Positions 36,809-49,274 of a stretch of 64,000 bases of DNA are shown here, in pieces. Location of the stretch: positions 372,001 through 436,000 of the forward strand of contig CAADRB010000067.1 in assembly GCA_900708905.1 (NCBI GenBank), written 5' to 3'. A program made the position numbers and the translations under genes. The notes under the pieces were generated by a model. It searched no databases. It worked only from the letters and a program-made list of their open reading frames with translations, and was not told the origin of the DNA. The stretch is from Hymenolepis diminuta. Taxonomy: Eukaryota; Platyhelminthes; Cestoda; Cyclophyllidea; Hymenolepididae. The stretch's first letter is position 1. Every line of letters begins with the position of its first letter.

Positions 36809-37191
36809 TATAAAAACATTATTGGTATCGTCTTAACCGATTTATGAAAATGAATACTTGAAAATAGCATGAAACAACACCATGGTAATAATATTTCTGG
36901 GTAACTATAAAATTTTGGTTCTGCTGCAAAATAACAAGAAGGCTAGTTTGAAGTAATTTCAATACGTTTATTAATATTGTTATTATTGTTGCTATTATCC
37001 ATGAAGAAGCGACAGAAATTGTCCAAACACAAAATATTGTTAAAAGACCGAACAAGTGATGAAGATAGTGAGGTCAAAAATAATGACGAAACATCAAAAG
37101 AGGCTTATTTCACTCATATTTTTTTAGACTCATCAAGTCGTTTACCTATTTAATGACATAATTCACTGGGTCATAGCTTAATGTTAATAAA
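36809..37191 (+). promoter_or_regulatory. candidate slo polyadenylation signals
   Basis: A variant signal TATAAA lies at 36809-36814, 47 nt after the slo stop, and a canonical AATAAA at 37186-37191. Such hexamers are common in AT-rich DNA, so either is only a candidate for the 3' end. Confidence 0.25.
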
Positions 37192-39000
37192 TTCACATGT
37201 CAAGATATGACTCACGGATTCCTGAATGAGTTAATGTTCAGAACTTGTTAATCATCTTCATACATTTCCTTTCTGATAGCCAAAAGTAGCTAATGATACT
37301 GGCTAGGGATTTTTATATAAAACGGTATTTCCATATGATGGGTAAACGGCCGCTAGAACAATGAAAATTTTGCTCATTCCTCGTGTTTAGTCAAGATATA
37401 AAGAGCAGAATAAGCCTGCACATATCGTATCATCCAATATTGATACCACTATCTCTTTCTCTCTCTCAAGTCCAGACCATGGGTCATGTCGTCAAAGCTC
37501 ATAATTTTTCGGCTTCACTGCGAGAAAAATAGCTGTTGCGAAATATTTTGGTTTTAAATGATTATAATAAAATTTGTTTTATGGCAAAGGACGTTAGATG
37601 TGAGATCTGGCGGTGATAAGGAAAAAAGTTAAAAGCAGACAGACTAACAATCACACTTTCCCACGTCTGCAAACGGAAGGGGTAACATAGATTGTGAAAT
37701 TATAATTTGGAGATATTCCTTCCGGTTGTATATTCAAAACCTTGCGTAAGTGACTGTTTTCTATTCGAACGAACAGGGAGGAGGACAAAAACAATTTTCT
37801 GGCAATCAAGCAGATGCAATTGAAACGGAACATTTAATAAGAATCCTATAAAGAAAGACTGACACAAATTGGGGAAATTGGCCTTGCCACATTTATCCTT
37901 GTTCAGTTAAGTAATTATTAGGTGTTTACCCAGTGCGAAGTCCCAGAAAGCGAAAGCCGTTAAGGCAAAAATGTGAATAATTTATTACATTGGCAACTAG
38001 TTCAATTATTTGGCAGAGAAGCTAGTGAATACAATTAGCTACAGATCGGAATTTCATAAATAACCATCTGTTTATGGGCTTGAACGATAGCACAGGGACT
38101 TAATTGTCACTTCATTTTGTTCTCTCCTCTCTACACCCACCTTTCAATTTAATTCATCAGTCAAATAATTTGGTGACGATAAAAATGTTAATAGGATGAA
38201 AGTTCTTAAATCCAAGAAATGTTACTTATTTGATTTTTGGATGTGAGTTCAAATGGTGAAAAGCTCTACTAAAATCAGAGGGGTTAGCTCTGGTCGGAAG
38301 ATACAGGTATTTGAGTCAATTATTTATTCTATAATTAAAGATCAACAATGTTTTACTTAAAGAGATAAGTAAGTGTTAAAAGTTATGAATTTATGACAAC
38401 AACCTCAGTTTTATAATCAAAATCTTATTCTAAACGTATTGATTGGAGGATAGATAAAATGGCATGGAATTACCTGCTTTCTCATAAGAGAAACGCTTAA
38501 GAAAGGCAAATAGAACGAAAAGTAGAATAAAATGAAATCCTCCCAAGAATATTGTATCGTCGGAAAATTGCAAATAATACTGAATAATTAAATAAATCAT
38601 AGATAATTAAATTATAATTTGACTGAAGTATTCTATAATTCTTGAAGAGATGTTCAAATATTATTGTTCCATCAAAATTTAGCCTAATTTAATGCCGGTA
38701 TTGTACTTTCAGTACTCGATTTTCACTTTCTAACAGAATGAGAATATGACCTCTATACCGCGTACTATCGTACGAACTTTAAAGTTACTGCTAATAACAA
38801 GGGCCACCATCAGCGAGCAAAAACCGGTCCTTCTCTACTCCTTATCATGTCCTAGATGTAGATCAAGATGTACGCTTTTCCTAACTTCGCATGTACAAAC
38901 ATGTCCTTGCATGCGATCTTAGAGCATTTTATCTTTCCTGATATTGTCAAAGCACGGAATAAAAATGTCACCAAAGAGTAAAGACCAAAACAAAAGAGTG

Positions 39001-39225
39001 AGCAGGATGCGTATCAACAGTTAACTTGTCCGTCTGTAAATCTAGTAGTCATGGGTTCGATGTCCATCGCTGCACACCCAGTGAGTGGAATGATGAACTG
39101 CACTAGTTAAGTCCAGCTAATATAGAGGGTAGCATTATTCGAATCTCTCACCACATTGGCTCTATGGTACCACTCCCTACCCAGGATGAGAGTTGAGAAA
39201 CTCTCCTAAATGGGTTTGGGAAATG
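39001..39225 (+). mobile_element. tRNA-derived SINE, copy B
   Basis: Well preserved. GGATGCGTATCAACAG resembles box A, and GGTTCGATGTCC (39055-39066) is a near-perfect box B. The body follows: AGTGGAATGATGAACTGCAC, TAGAGGGTAGCATTATTCGAA, CTCCCTACCCAGGATGAG, GAAACTCTCCTAAATGGG. Confidence 0.75.
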
Positions 39226-42200
39226 TTATGATCACGGGCGAAACGGCAGTGACGCATGCGGAACCTGATAAAATAGAACACACATAATAATTAATTAAAT
39301 GTAAGGAATTATTTGGATATAAAAGTCAATAAATGGAATAAAGTAAAACCTCAGTATTAAGGGGAAAGGAGCATCTCAATAAATTTATGAATGTCTTAAT
39401 CCTTAAATATTATTCCAAGGCACATATCGGTATCAATATTTTCATAACTGTTTCATCCCAATTTAAAATGCGGTCAGTGAGATTTGAAAAGGGTCAGAAG
39501 TATGGACTGTTATTAGGCGGATTTTGTTAAATGTCTCTCCCATTGAACATCAATTAAAAGTCCGTTTAGCCTTTATAAAATTGCCTTTGCATTTTATTCT
39601 ACCGACAGAATTTTTGTTTTCATTGAATGTCAAATCGTTGTTTTGAATAACTTTCATTTTTTAACCTTTTTCTCATTTTCAAGCACTTGTTTTTTCAAAA
39701 CATATTTTTTTTGTTTATTAAAAGTCGGCAGTCATTCATAAATTGCAGTGAAATATAAATAAACGTCTGAATTTTATTGAAAGACTATTGTATCCGGATC
39801 TTACAGTCTGGGAAACATGATAAAAGGAGTGAGATTAACTTCACTCTTCGTCATGTTCATTCGTGTCTGTCCAACCAAATATAACTGAGAATATACTAGA
39901 ACATGGTTTAGTGAAGGCATGTTATCTCTGGATATCCCAGGTATAGTTCTGCATAGTTCCAGTGAGTAAAAATCGATGTTATTCAAAAGTACTTTGCTGG
40001 AATTGTTATTATTTCCTATGAAATAGGTTTCAGGTATTTAACTTTCACCAATTCTAAATTTTGGTACAATCCTAAATACTTGAAGTCCCCCCTAATGTCC
40101 TGAAGAAATGACACTATGTTGAGTAAATGAAACAATTTTCTGCGGTTAATTCCGATTACTGTTTTATAACAAACAGTGTTCAGTTCGTGTAATATAAATT
40201 ATACTAATATTAAATTGGGAGCTTGTACGTATTTCTCTTGAAATAAGGAATTTGTGGACGATTGTATAAAATTAAATGATTCCTTTTCATCTATGCCTTT
40301 AAACTTGTGATAAGGATTGAGAACTTAAATTTTAAAATAGAAATGAAATCTGATTTCTGGTCTGTCATTTCTGGATATAACGCCCTAACAGCAATCACTC
40401 AGACAATTCATCGTGTTTTTATTTCTTTGAGATCAATAATGATCTTATCTGTTAGCGTTTCAACGTGAAATTTCCTCTTAAACCTTTTAATCAACCAGGA
40501 ATATAGACTTGATGTCTCCAAATACTTTCCTGATCTGCTGATTATATTAAATAAGTTTACTTTTGTAATAAATTGCATTCTAATATCCTATTAGTGTTGT
40601 GGGCAAAAGTTAAACTTTGGAGGCCAGTAGGGCTTATTCGTGGCTTTTTTATTTATTTATCATTCCATTTCTTTCTAAAAGCCTTCTTATCACCATTTAG
40701 AAATTTTTACTCTTGAATATAATAAATTATTTTTTCGCTTTTTCATTAGTAGGGAGGTATATGTGACAAAATAAACCTGATTAATTTGATTTCATTCTTT
40801 CGTTGCCTTGGATATATTAAACAGGGAAAGAATTCAATAGAGGCACTCACTCCTACGTGCGCTTCACAAAACAAGCACTTGTCCTATATCTGGTTAGTGT
40901 TACCCAGGTTGTCATTACAATTCCATTTACTAAAACCAATTAAATCATAATTGTCATTACAAATCTAGCAAGTAGTGTAGCTGTTAACATATATCTTTGG
41001 ATTGAATTACAGAGTTCAAATATTCTGAGATTAAGTCGTGTTACTTTATCGGCCAACGGCATCTGTTATATTGAGTAGTTATCCTCATATCGACAAATGA
41101 TAAAAGTTAATCATCCATATGCCACTCAGTATAGTCCTACAGTTGTATTTACCTATATTTGAGAGATAATTATATATTCCTTACTAAATACGCTAAAAGC
41201 ACATCAAAATATTTACGTTGCTATGAGGATGGGTGTGGTGGTGAGTCTTTTAAATGTAAGCAATTCATATTAACTTTGAACAAAAAGAAATCGTCTTTGA
41301 AATATATGCTTAAGAACATTTTATATTTATTCATGAAAGCAACTATCCTCTATTCGCATCCAAAATTAAGATCTGACTAACCTAAATGCTCAGGTATATT
41401 TTAAGTGTAAGCCACCAAGCACGTCGCTACCAAGGAAGTAGGCTCCGCTAATATATTTACCAACAAAGGGAAAAGAAGCTTCTAGGAAGTAAGGTGGATC
41501 AGTGCTCAGGAAATACTTAACTACACTGTTCAAGGCTGTCTCAGAAATTTGTGACCTTTGTGAGAAAGTGGTCGCTTCTTCTCGCCTTTGTACCTTTTAT
41601 ACTCCTTGTTTCACTTTTCTATCTTATATCCTCATATCCATTCATTATAAGGCCTTCCTTAACTATAAGACATTCTTTAATAAAAGCTCAGCTAGATCAC
41701 TCTTCCAATCCAAGTCAGAAGGGACGAAATGATAAAGTTAGTAGTTGAAGCTCTAGTTTTCACTTTTCTCTCCCTCATCTTACGCAATATTGAACCCTGC
41801 ACTTCCATCTGTTTAATTTATATCTTGAAACAAACAATTATTATTCAGTTTTATGGACTAAATTAATATATATTAAATGGTATTGAAATAGCCCAATTTT
41901 AGCCCATTGATTGTTCGTTCCTCACATTTCCCGACTATATAATAGAAAAAATTATTAGTGTCCGGCGGAAATTTAATTACCTCTGTAATTAAAATCAACA
42001 ATTGAATGAGCGAGAACATAGATTTTTAAAGCATGACTTTCTGTATTATCCTATTAAGTCCAGTCTTCCCGGCTCTAGTCTGCCCATATCCCCACCAGAT
42101 ACCCCTAAAATAGATTTTTCTATTTTTCTCGTTTACTTTCAGTGCCGACGTATGTGATAATGAGGATAGGCGAGTTGGAGACTACTGATGGGATTTGCTC

Positions 42201-42831
42201 ATCTCGATCCGTAAAAAGTAACTCTGCAATTTCGAGCCATGTGTGTCGGCATCCAATCATAATTTTTATCATTTACTGCATTAAAGCATTTGAAGGTAAA
42301 TGCCGAGTTAGCCAAGGAAAAACCGAGGATAAATTTCTTACATTTATTTTCCGTTGTAAAAATTTTCAGTACTTATTCTTTCAGAAATGCACACTATTTT
42401 TACACGGTTACGTTAGTTATTTAGCTTATCAGGTAATTTGATTTTAGTTTGTTGCCTCAGGAGTAATGTACATATCTGTCAATTCCAGAACCTAAACTGG
42501 AAGTGTTCTTGAATATTTAAACGTATAGAGGATTAATTTTTCAATCACTCATTGTGATATAGTCATATTCTCTGCAAATAAGATATTTAAGTAGCATTTT
42601 ATTTGCATATTGTTAACCTTAATGCTACCTAGTGACCATTGTTACTACTTTATTGGCTTTTACAACTAGTAAGGATTATCAGATTTTGTTATGAAGTCGA
42701 ATCGAATATTTCTATCGAACTCGAGAGAAACTCTAATCTCCATTTACCATGCATTGAATTATCAATTATTCGATTCCACGTTCAAAACCAAATATGTAAG
42801 ACCGCCTGTGGAGAATTTGTAGCTTCAATTA

Positions 42832-43161
42832 TTGGCTAACCAAGTAACTAATCACTTATCACATATTCAAGTCTGTGTAAGTAATATCCGAGAAGGCCCC
42901 TTTCTAATCCTGGTTGGTTCGAATTCAAAGTGGCTTGAGATCATATCCATTAAGTCTCCCACAAGCGGTGCTGTCATTAACATCCTCATCCAGATATCCA
43001 CCAGTCAGGGCGTATCAAGAGTTATTATGTCCACAAGTGCCACTCAGTTCTCTTTTACTCGATTTGAGGACTTGTGGCATTGTCTTAATATCTCTCATTC
43101 ACATTTCTCGCCTAAGCTCAATGGTCTGAGTGAGCGACTTGTTAAAAATATGAAAAGGTAA
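42832..43161 (+). pseudogene. degenerate Ty3/Gypsy retrotransposon integrase core
   Basis: The 109-codon frame keeps the family order: GPFLILV, SKWLEII, KSPTS, a TQF block, then NGLSERLV. Integrases need a D-D-E triad. The first Asp (usually just before the GPFLILV block) and the second (just before the TQF block) are replaced here; only the Glu of the last block remains. It has no intact flanking domains, and the frame breaks up after 43161 although related sequence seems to go on to about 43330. No LTRs were seen. An inactive remnant. Confidence 0.75.
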
Positions 43162-43787
43162 CTTCTTGTGTCACAAGGGGCCAAAACAGTAAAAGAGACT
43201 TTTAATTCTTTACAGTTTAGATCCAACAAAGATCTACCTGAACACATGTGACCTCCATCCGACTCGGAATGCCGCAATTCTGAAGACCCAGAGCAATCTT
43301 CGGCCCAACCCCTACTTCGGACGCTTCAGAAAACCTCTAAAATTAAATAAAGTATATTTTAGAATACGTCTGTTTGCTAAGGGTGAATATTCACTATATG
43401 TTGGCCTCAAATTTAGTAAAATTTCAGAAAATGACAACCGAAATAACAAACATTGCTTTGGTAGACATAAATCATTTTAAAACAATCGGTATGCTCCAAA
43501 GTTTAATAAGAATCGGGGAAATTTTTACATACCAGTATAACTATTTTCAACCTCTAATAATGCCTTGAGAACTTATCTGTGCTTTATGTATCACCTTTTA
43601 TAATCTCATAAAAATCGCATAATAGCTAAAATATGGACGTCAGTTCGTCAGAAGTGAGACAAGTATCCACCATTTTAGACAACAAGCAATACAGTTATCT
43701 TTCATAATTAATACAAACAAGGAAATAAACAGTATGTAAACAAACGTATTTATTAAATAGAATCATTATCCTCATCAGCAGCAGCAT

Positions 43788-43979
43788 TCACGATTCAAGA
43801 ACGTCAGAATCGATGAAGTTTTCGTCTGTTGAATGCTGTTCTCCCTTTGATAATTCGTCGAGGATAAATTGAAGAAAAAATAACCCTTGATGTTTTATAT
43901 ATCTCTCCATTTTCAATTCCGATAACTTCAGATATGTAAAGTTGATCTTAATGTTGAATCTTTGCCTGATTTCTAGCCT
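43788..43979 (-). pseudogene. unrecognised coding-like relic with polyadenylation signal
   Basis: A 63-codon frame ending at TGA (43788-43790), with acidic, protein-like composition at its end (DELSKGEQ, DENFIDSD). AATAAA on the minus strand (43749-43754) follows 34 nt after the stop. Upstream on the same strand, about 44100-44430, short frames also read protein-like (DELRKEEIMSANISAGEG; an NKCLCFVRVVRDEE piece right after TCTCTTGCAG), but stops and frame changes separate them. It may be a decayed transposase or retrocopy, or the last exon of an undetected gene. I do not recognise the family. Confidence 0.3.
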
Positions 43980-45239
43980 TCAGAACATTAACTGATGCCA
44001 ATGAGAATACAGCGACAATATTAAATCGATTTCCTCCCTTGAAAATGTGACTTAATCGGCAGCACCTATTAACACTCGAATTTCACACACAACTTACTCC
44101 GTTCAAATGTGTAAAAAACAAAAAAAGGCCATTTCATCAGACCCATCTCCGTTGACTCGTCTATGGCGCTTATTATTGTGCTCAAATAATCACCATCGCT
44201 GTGTTATCTGGAGAGCGAAATGTCATGCATGAACCTTCGCCTGCAGAAATATTCGCACTCATGATCTCTTCCTTTCTTAATTCATCCAGGTTTCCATATT
44301 TTGATGTTTATATTCAACTTTGATCAGCTTAGTCACTTTTTATCATAGTACTTGTCTCTTCTTCAGTAAGAACTGTTTCTTCATCTCTAACCACTCTTAC
44401 AAAACATAGACACTTGTTGCTGCAAGAGAAAAAGCGGTATTGAATTAATTACTGTAGAATTTTAAAGTGCGTGGAAAAATATCATCTTTATAGTTTAAAA
44501 CACATTAAATTAGTCAGTTACACCGCTTAAATCCCGCCGATTCCTTAAGAGGTTATATAGGTCAACATTCGTATAGTGTAACATTTAGCGCGATATTATT
44601 AAAAAACTTTTAAATTAGTACCTAGTTCACAAAATATTAACGAATTTGTAATTTTATAACCACTTTCATCAAAATGCTCTCAGAAAAAAGAAACAAATTG
44701 TAAATTTTAGTTGATTTATTTAGATAGTGTTCAAGAATTTGCTCTACTTCTGTTTCTATATGAATAGAGATATAATAGGATGAAACAAGGTATGGCTTAG
44801 TTAGTCCTCAAAATTTTAATCCTTTACAGTTGATGAGAATATGAGAGGCACAGAATGGTCAAGCCCGACGCAGTGAAGATAATTCCGTGATATCCGGTAC
44901 TTGTTTTCTCTAAGTTTACTTAAAAATATTCCTTTTAAATAAAGAGTGAAGTGATTAGACACCTTATCCATGGTCACTTTCTATATCAACAACCAATTTT
45001 ATCTTCTATTTATGACTAAGGGGCCTGGACAGGTTGCTAGAACTGATGTGATCGCGAATATATCTTAAGCGATATACTATCATTAGATCAGACAGCAGAG
45101 TAATGTATGGGATGTGAATTATAGTTTATTGTCTTGAAAAAGGTATTTAACGTAATATAACTCCCAATTTACTCGGTAGCTTAGTAAAAATTTAATCACC
45201 TATTAAAAGTTAAGTGTTGCACTGAACACAAGCCGTCGC

Positions 45240-45249
45240 GTTCGATCCC
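45240..45249 (+). other. isolated box B-like motif
   Basis: GTTCGATCCC within a GC-rich islet (CCGTCGCGTTCGATCCCGCC). No matching box A or cloverleaf could be built, so this is at most a tRNA/SINE crumb. Confidence 0.2.
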
Positions 45250-47239
45250 GCCGGTCATCTAATCATTACAGAATTACAATTACCAGAACACTTATCGTTT
45301 TTACCGTCTCTTGATTACGGAAAGACATTTTCAGCAAGTAAAAGTATTTTATTTAGCTAATAAAATATAAGGTAACAATATTCGCACTAAAATACATTTT
45401 GGATATAAAAGGTGCAAAGCTATCAATATTGTCTTTACTGGAGGACAAGAAAAGTAAAATATGTAGAAATACTTCAGGAAAAGTACAAATTTCATTGCAG
45501 CTCTTTATCCTTTACACGTTCTGGAAGAAAATGACTTATATCCAAGACAATTGGATACAACTGAATTAGTTTTCATGAATAGAATTTGAAATCACTCATA
45601 ACTTCATGGCTACACATTTCACAAACCAGATCTGCTTAATGTGATACGTAGGGAAAATTTGTATCTAAAATAGCGCAAGTTGAGGATGGATAGTTGTATC
45701 ACTTTAATCTTCCGTATCTGAAATTTGCTACCTTGTTAAGAGCTAAATTTATTAACCCAGCAGATCTCTCAATCGAGTTTTCGGTTAGAGAATCGAATTT
45801 TCTTAAAAAGGAATAGTAAAATGAAGGTTGAATTTTTTAAGCAGCTGTGTATTCTTAGCTTTTTCGACAGAGTGATTGAAACATTAGCAATTATTTATTG
45901 AGAGACTTTTGATAAGGTGATTTGAATTAGAGTTATTATTGTCATTTCCTCATTCTTGGAGTGACTGTCTGTTAAGCGATAGATTTGCCCAAAATTACTC
46001 AACAGCAACTGGAAATATTAGGAAATTTTATAAGAAATGCCGTGTTGAGTTGAAGTAGTTGACCTCATTCTCCTATAATTGTGTTATTTACCTCTCAAAT
46101 GTTTTAAGTTGGCAATATAATTCTTTAAAAAAGGCTTTGAAAATTGCTCCATTTTCAGCTAATTCATTTGAAATTGAAACCAGATCCTTATAATTCTGAG
46201 CTTTAATATAAATGCCTGCATTTTCCAACAACCTGGGAATGTCTGTTCCGTTTTTCATACAAGCGTTTTAAGAGAATACATCATTTCCTAACATGTTTTA
46301 CGAATACGGTCTATCATTGTACTTAATATCAGAATCAGGTCCATGGTAAGACTTAAAGCACCCAGAAATTGGACACTTACAGGTATTGGTGTTGATTACA
46401 CTTGCGAGTAAGGGATCACTTCTAATGGGAATTAAACACGACCTTTCATTCTGGGGGAAAATCTTAGATCTGATTTCTGAATTGACAAAACGTAATTTCA
46501 AAAGGGTAAATTAACGGAGAATGTAATATAATGATTTCAACCATATGCACAAGTTCTACGGACAAGAAAGCCATGTTTTAACTTGAAATGTAGAGATTTT
46601 TAAACCTTCTATTTTTATTCTTAAAATCAAAATAACTTAATCTAAATGTATTTGTTGTATATTAATTGTTTTAAAAGGAGAATGAAAAATACGAGATAAA
46701 TAATTACTTAATTAGTGCCGTTTTAAATTCAAACTGCTGTTGAAAGTGGAGACTTAAAGAAATGGAGATAGACAAAGCAATTCATGGTATCAAGCCTGGG
46801 AAAACCAATCGAATGCATAAGCATGCCATCTCACCTTTATGTACGATTTGTCATCAAAAAGCTGGCACATTTAAAATAGGCTTTATTTGAAATGAAAAAT
46901 CATACTCAAAAAATGACAAAGGGGTTTAAATATTCTTATCTAGACTTTTGTTTAACAACAAGAAATTATGAGAAGTTATTTTTTTCAAAGCTTGAGTTAA
47001 AAAGGAATAAAAATGACAGTTATTTAAAACGTTAAAGATGAGGGAGGAATAACTCTTGAAATTCATTTGTTGAAAAACGTTTAACCTTATAATTGCAATA
47101 AATACTTCCTAAACAGTTTATGCTACTGAAAAATGAATCATATTTAATAAGTTGGTCTAAAATGGAATAACTAACAGAAAATGGTCATAAGGTGAACTCT
47201 AGTCGAAGTTGAAAAATGCAAAAATATGTCAATTTATGC

Positions 47240-47456
47240 GACGCCTCAGTGGTGCAGTGGTAACCTTGCACGTCTGCTATGCCAGTGTTTACGGGTTTGA
47301 TTGCCATCAACCCACACTTAGTGTGTAGAATGGCCAACTCCAGTGGTTAAATTTGGTTAACATGGAGGGTGGCAGAATTCGAGCCTCTCGTCAGAGAAGC
47401 TCTATTCTCAACTCAGGATAAGCCTTGGGAAACGCTTTCCTAAATAGGGTGGGAGT
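47240..47456 (+). mobile_element. tRNA-derived SINE, copy A (best preserved)
   Basis: Box A TGGTGCAGTGG (47250-47260) and box B GGGTTTGATTGCC (47293-47305) are about 33 bp apart, as in tRNA promoters. A body follows (TGTAGAATGGCCAACTCCAG, TGGAGGGTGGCAGAATTCGA, CTCAGGATAAGCC, GGGAAACGCTTTCCTAAATA). Other copies share both head and body, which marks a SINE and not a tRNA gene. Confidence 0.8.
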
Positions 47457-47845
47457 TATTTTTATAAATTTGAACCTTAAATTGATAGTGAAACTGAATA
47501 ATTTTTTGATTGTTTAAATATTCGGGAAAAAATTGACTTCGAATAGTAAGATATAATGATGGGAAATTTCTTCGGTATTAATTCTAGTACTAATAGAATC
47601 TGACAATTTTACCATTTCTATGAAAGCAGTTAGGAAACAATAATATTTTTGGCCTTCCGTGAGATCTACTAAGTTCTGTTATGTTAAAATAATTTTAGTT
47701 ACTTCCAATTAGTACTTATTTAGCTATCAGTAGAAGATGCACTCAGACGTCAAAATAGCTCTAATCCCTTTAATAAAGCTACTTTAAGATTCCGACTAAA
47801 TTTGGTTCAGAAATTCTCTCACAAGATAAAAGACCTTCAAAAAGG

Positions 47846-48043
47846 CTAACATGATGCTATAGCTTTACTCGGATTTAGATTTAGCATTGAGACCGAAGAT
47901 TTTATGAGGTAATTGCTGGTAATATTCAAGACTGATTTCATGCCAATTGTCTTGCCTTGAGATAGGGCGGGTGAAATAACGCTCATATTCGTGCCTGTGT
48001 CAACAAGGGAGTATTGTCTTATCGAAAATAATAAGGGAACCAC
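47846..48043 (-). pseudogene. degenerate Gypsy-type retropepsin (protease) fragment
   Basis: The minus-strand frame has SLVDTGTNMSVISP, the aspartic-protease active-site block of retroelement Gag-Pol proteins (Asp-Thr-Gly codons at 47993-48001). What follows resembles the end of the protease domain only loosely, and no reverse transcriptase follows downstream. Opposite in strand to the integrase relic, so it comes from a separate insertion. Confidence 0.6.
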
Positions 48044-48587
48044 AGGTCGTCACTCTCGCAATCTTTCGGACCGATTTTGATCACCACGTAGGGACCACCA
48101 AAATATAGAAAAAATATCAACCACTGCAGATGTAACAATAAAATAGTATCGAAACTGGGCAGAGCAGGAAGAATTATTTTCTTACGTAATGTAAACTGGG
48201 CAAATTGAAAAGAACACGTCAGGAAATTTAAAATCTGAGCGAAAGTCAAAACGTTAAGTTCAAATATAAATTAATGCAGTACGAATTATAATCATTAAAA
48301 TTTTTGACTGCTAGTCACTACGCTACTATTTATCGGAATATACGAGAGAGTTGTACTACAGGGGATCTCAATCATACCAAGGTTGCCGTATTTTATGGAA
48401 CTTTATCCACTGGTCAGTCATCAGGAATGTAGATATTACAAATAATACTGCATCCTTTAATTTGGGTTTTAATAGGATAATCGTTCTGCTTAATAGAAAT
48501 GTTTATTACTAATTATACCTAGAATGTCAATATTTGGCTATAAATGTTATTAGCAGAGGAAAAAAAATACTGGTAAATAGTATTGGG

Positions 48588-48597
48588 TTTATTTATT
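48588..48597 (-). promoter_or_regulatory. polyadenylation signals of the CRAL-TRIO gene
   Basis: Two overlapping AATAAA hexamers on the minus strand, about 105 nt after the stop codon: a convincing distance for a 3' end. Confidence 0.5.
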
Positions 48598-48699
48598 TTA
48601 TCATGCAAATTTTGAACGTGTGTCTGTCTAGTAGCATTCACCTGACTGAGGCAGTATAACTATAAAGTTCAACTAGTAATTATCTTCTTTTTGTTTAAC

Positions 48700-49274
48700 C
48701 TAATCAGAATCGTCTTCTATGGAGGCATTAGCATCTATTCCATACTCCTCCATCGCTTTCGAATCTATTTTTTCCGCTTGTGATCCTCTGATCTTCACTG
48801 CATAGCCTTTCTTAAGTTTGCCAGTTTGTATGTCAACAATATTTGGATGAGGTTTGAATCCATTTGGAGGCGATGGGCAATCGATGTAGTCACGTATGTA
48901 AGCGTCCGTTCCTCTTGGATCATGAACATTTCCTGAAGGCTTCTCCCAAAATCGCATCTGTGTCTCGTTTATATCTTTATTCAGCATAATTTCATCTTCC
49001 AACCATTTGGCCGTCTCTTCATCACAAAATTCTCTAAGTCCCTCGCCCAGCATTTTAGTCTTCGATTTGGATGTCACCTTCTTCTTTGTCTTGAGGAAGA
49101 CTATCTTCGAAGCTGTTACAGGATCCAAGAATGTCTTGATAGCACTCCAAATGCGTTTGAATACAGACTTGTAATTGACTATTACTGCTCTTCCCAAACG
49201 TTCTGGGTAATAATCGGCAAAAACGTGCATCACCTTTTTACCTAGATTTGGATTGCAGCAGGGTAGTGTCATGC
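48700..49274 (-). CDS. CRAL-TRIO gene exon 4 (end)
   Basis: Follows ATTTTAG and completes the split glycine, then MTLPCCNPNLGKK and the remainder to TAG at 48702-48700. Contains the rest of the CRAL-TRIO fold and a charged tail without a GOLD or other recognisable C-terminal domain. Confidence 0.9.

Larger units (their letters stand above)
36763..48699. other. intergenic region between slo and the CRAL-TRIO gene
   Basis: About 12 kb in which the two genes face each other tail to tail. It holds SINEs at 39001-39225 and 47240-47456, a dead Gypsy integrase (42832-43161, +), a dead Gypsy protease (47846-48043, -), a coding-like relic (43788-44430, -) and a box B-like GC islet at 45240-45249. The rest is AT-rich with no gene seen. 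Confidence 0.7.

Noticed and set aside
42142..42300. Candidate distal tail exon of slo after TTTACTTTCAG
   Set aside because: The peptide shows no similarity to SLO tails, it is 5 kb past the stop, and the needed donor is weak.
47250..47305. Box A and box B spaced as in a tRNA gene
   Set aside because: No full cloverleaf with paired acceptor stem could be made, and several copies share a non-tRNA body, so it is a SINE head.
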